Of a stretch of 7,329 nucleotides of DNA, positions 6,694 to 7,329 are shown in pieces. The position numbers were made by a program, and so were the translations under genes. Numbering within the stretch: position 1 is the stretch's first letter; the number at the start of each line of letters is the position of its first letter. The stretch is from Chitinophagaceae bacterium UBA4412 (GTDB taxonomy: Bacteria; Bacteroidota; Bacteroidia; Chitinophagales; Chitinophagaceae). The notes beneath the pieces were generated by a model that searched no databases, was not told where the DNA came from, and worked only from the letters and a program-made list of their open reading frames with translations. Location of the stretch: assembly GCA_002400445.1 (NCBI GenBank), contig DGQO01000132.1:1-7329 (forward strand), read 5' to 3'.

Positions 6694-7329
6694 ATGCGGT
6701 ATTTTGTTTTTGCCTGTTCCATCCTATGCTGCAGCGCTGCTTCAGCACAGGGTTTTAAGCAATTTCCCATGTGGAATACCAGCCTCTCTTTTGAACAAAG
6801 GATAAACGATCTCGTGAGCCGGCTTACGCTGGAAGAGAAAGTTGCCCAAATGCTCAATGCAACTCCTGCTATCCCAAGGCTGGGCATACCCGCTTATGAT
6901 TGGTGGAATGAAGTATTGCATGGTGTGGCAAGAACGCCCTTCAAGGTTACATCTTATCCGCAGGCCATTGCCATGGCAGCTACCTGGGATACCACGGCTT
7001 TGAAACTGATGGCTGAATATTCTGCAAAAGAAGGAAGGGCTATTCATAACAAAGCCATTGCCATGGGTCGCACCGGTGATCGCTACCTGGGACTTACTTA
7101 CTGGACGCCGAACATTAATATCTTCCGTGATCCTCGCTGGGGAAGAGGGCAGGAGACTTATGGAGAAGATCCTTTTCTTACCGCAAACCTCGGTTCCGCT
7201 TTCGTACGGGGATTGCAAGGCAACGATCCGAAATACTTGCTGGCTGCGGCCTGCGCAAAGCACTATGCAGTGCACAGCGGTCCGGAACCCAGCAGGCACG
7301 CTGATAATTTTAATCCCAGCGCTTACGAC
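6694..7329 (+). CDS. Exported glycoside hydrolase family 3, probable beta-xylosidase (3' end outside window)
   Basis: Retaining exo-glycosidase, probably trimming xylo-oligosaccharides from the non-reducing end in the periplasm. The ATG at 6694 opens a frame still running at the window end (212 codons seen; family members usually exceed 700 residues). The N-terminus MRYFVFACSILCCSAASAQ is a short signal peptide with a likely signal peptidase I site after ASA (residue 18). GH3 N-terminal TIM-barrel motifs follow: RINDLVSRLTLEEKVAQM (36-53), WWNEVLHGVAR (70-80), SYPQAIAMAATWD (87-99), NINIFRDPRWGRGQETYGED (140-159) and AKHYAVHSGPEPSRH (189-203). The KHYAVHSGPE and WNE-LHG forms are typical of the beta-xylosidase-like branch. 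The catalytic nucleophile Asp would lie beyond the window, so activity cannot be confirmed. It starts 12 bases after the GH43 stop, the third gene of the operon. Confidence 0.93.
   Translation, partial: MRYFVFACSILCCSAASAQGFKQFPMWNTSLSFEQRINDLVSRLTLEEKVAQMLNATPAIPRLGIPAYDWWNEVLHGVARTPFKVTSYPQAIAMAATWDTTALKLMAEYSAKEGRAIHNKAIAMGRTGDRYLGLTYWTPNINIFRDPRWGRGQETYGEDPFLTANLGSAFVRGLQGNDPKYLLAAACAKHYAVHSGPEPSRHADNFNPSAYD

Noticed and set aside
6964..7066. 13-base direct repeat GCCATTGCCATGG within the GH3 gene (6964-6976 and 7054-7066)
   Set aside because: Both copies are in frame and encode the short string AIAM at separate sites of the normal GH3 fold. This is most simply coincidence from codon choice.
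6742..7299. Long minus-strand frame (185 codons) opposite the GH3 gene
   Set aside because: The plus strand carries continuous, unmistakable GH3 motifs with a signal peptide. The antisense product has no recognisable features and is a coding shadow.

Overview
The window reads as part of a pentose and xylan-oligosaccharide utilisation locus from a member of the Bacteroidota, most plausibly a Chitinophagaceae-like soil bacterium. This is an inference. It rests on moderate GC with AT-rich spacers, starts without clear Shine-Dalgarno sequences, a long (class II) xylose isomerase, and the pairing of a GPH-type symporter with GH43 and GH3 enzymes. No database search was possible.

Layout: (i) 1-1484, + strand: a sulfatase whose 5' end lies outside the window and which appears to carry the end of a signal peptide. 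(ii) 1485-1660: a short convergent spacer with a long imperfect hairpin that may end transcription from both sides. (iii) 1661-2992, - strand: xylA, xylose isomerase, intact. (iv) 3012-3353, - strand, just upstream of xylA: a 113-codon open frame that looks like the two ends of a xylulokinase (xylB, FGGY family) joined after loss of the whole middle, with degraded phosphate-binding residues. (v) 3354-4172: an 819-base divergent regulatory region. It has a perfect LacI-family-type palindrome, two weaker matches, a 9-bp-stem hairpin in the probable leader of the relic-xylA transcript, and a 13-base tandem direct repeat next to the transporter start. I see no convincing gene in it. (vi) 4173 to the window end, + strand: a tight run of GPH-family sugar:cation symporter, cytoplasmic GH43 enzyme, and an exported GH3 enzyme cut by the window edge.

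How they work together: the GH3 enzyme would trim xylo-oligosaccharides in the periplasm and the symporter would import short xylosides or xylose. GH43 would finish hydrolysis in the cytoplasm and XylA would turn xylose into xylulose. The next step, xylulokinase, is normally encoded beside xylA but here is only a fragment, so a working kinase must be encoded elsewhere or this step is lost. The divergent region probably co-regulates both arms through a LacI-type repressor that is not in the window. The sulfatase is probably a separate function at the locus boundary.

The most noteworthy observations are the internally deleted but still open xylB relic, the LacI-type operator set, and the loss in the symporter of the two helix-II acidic residues known from MelB.
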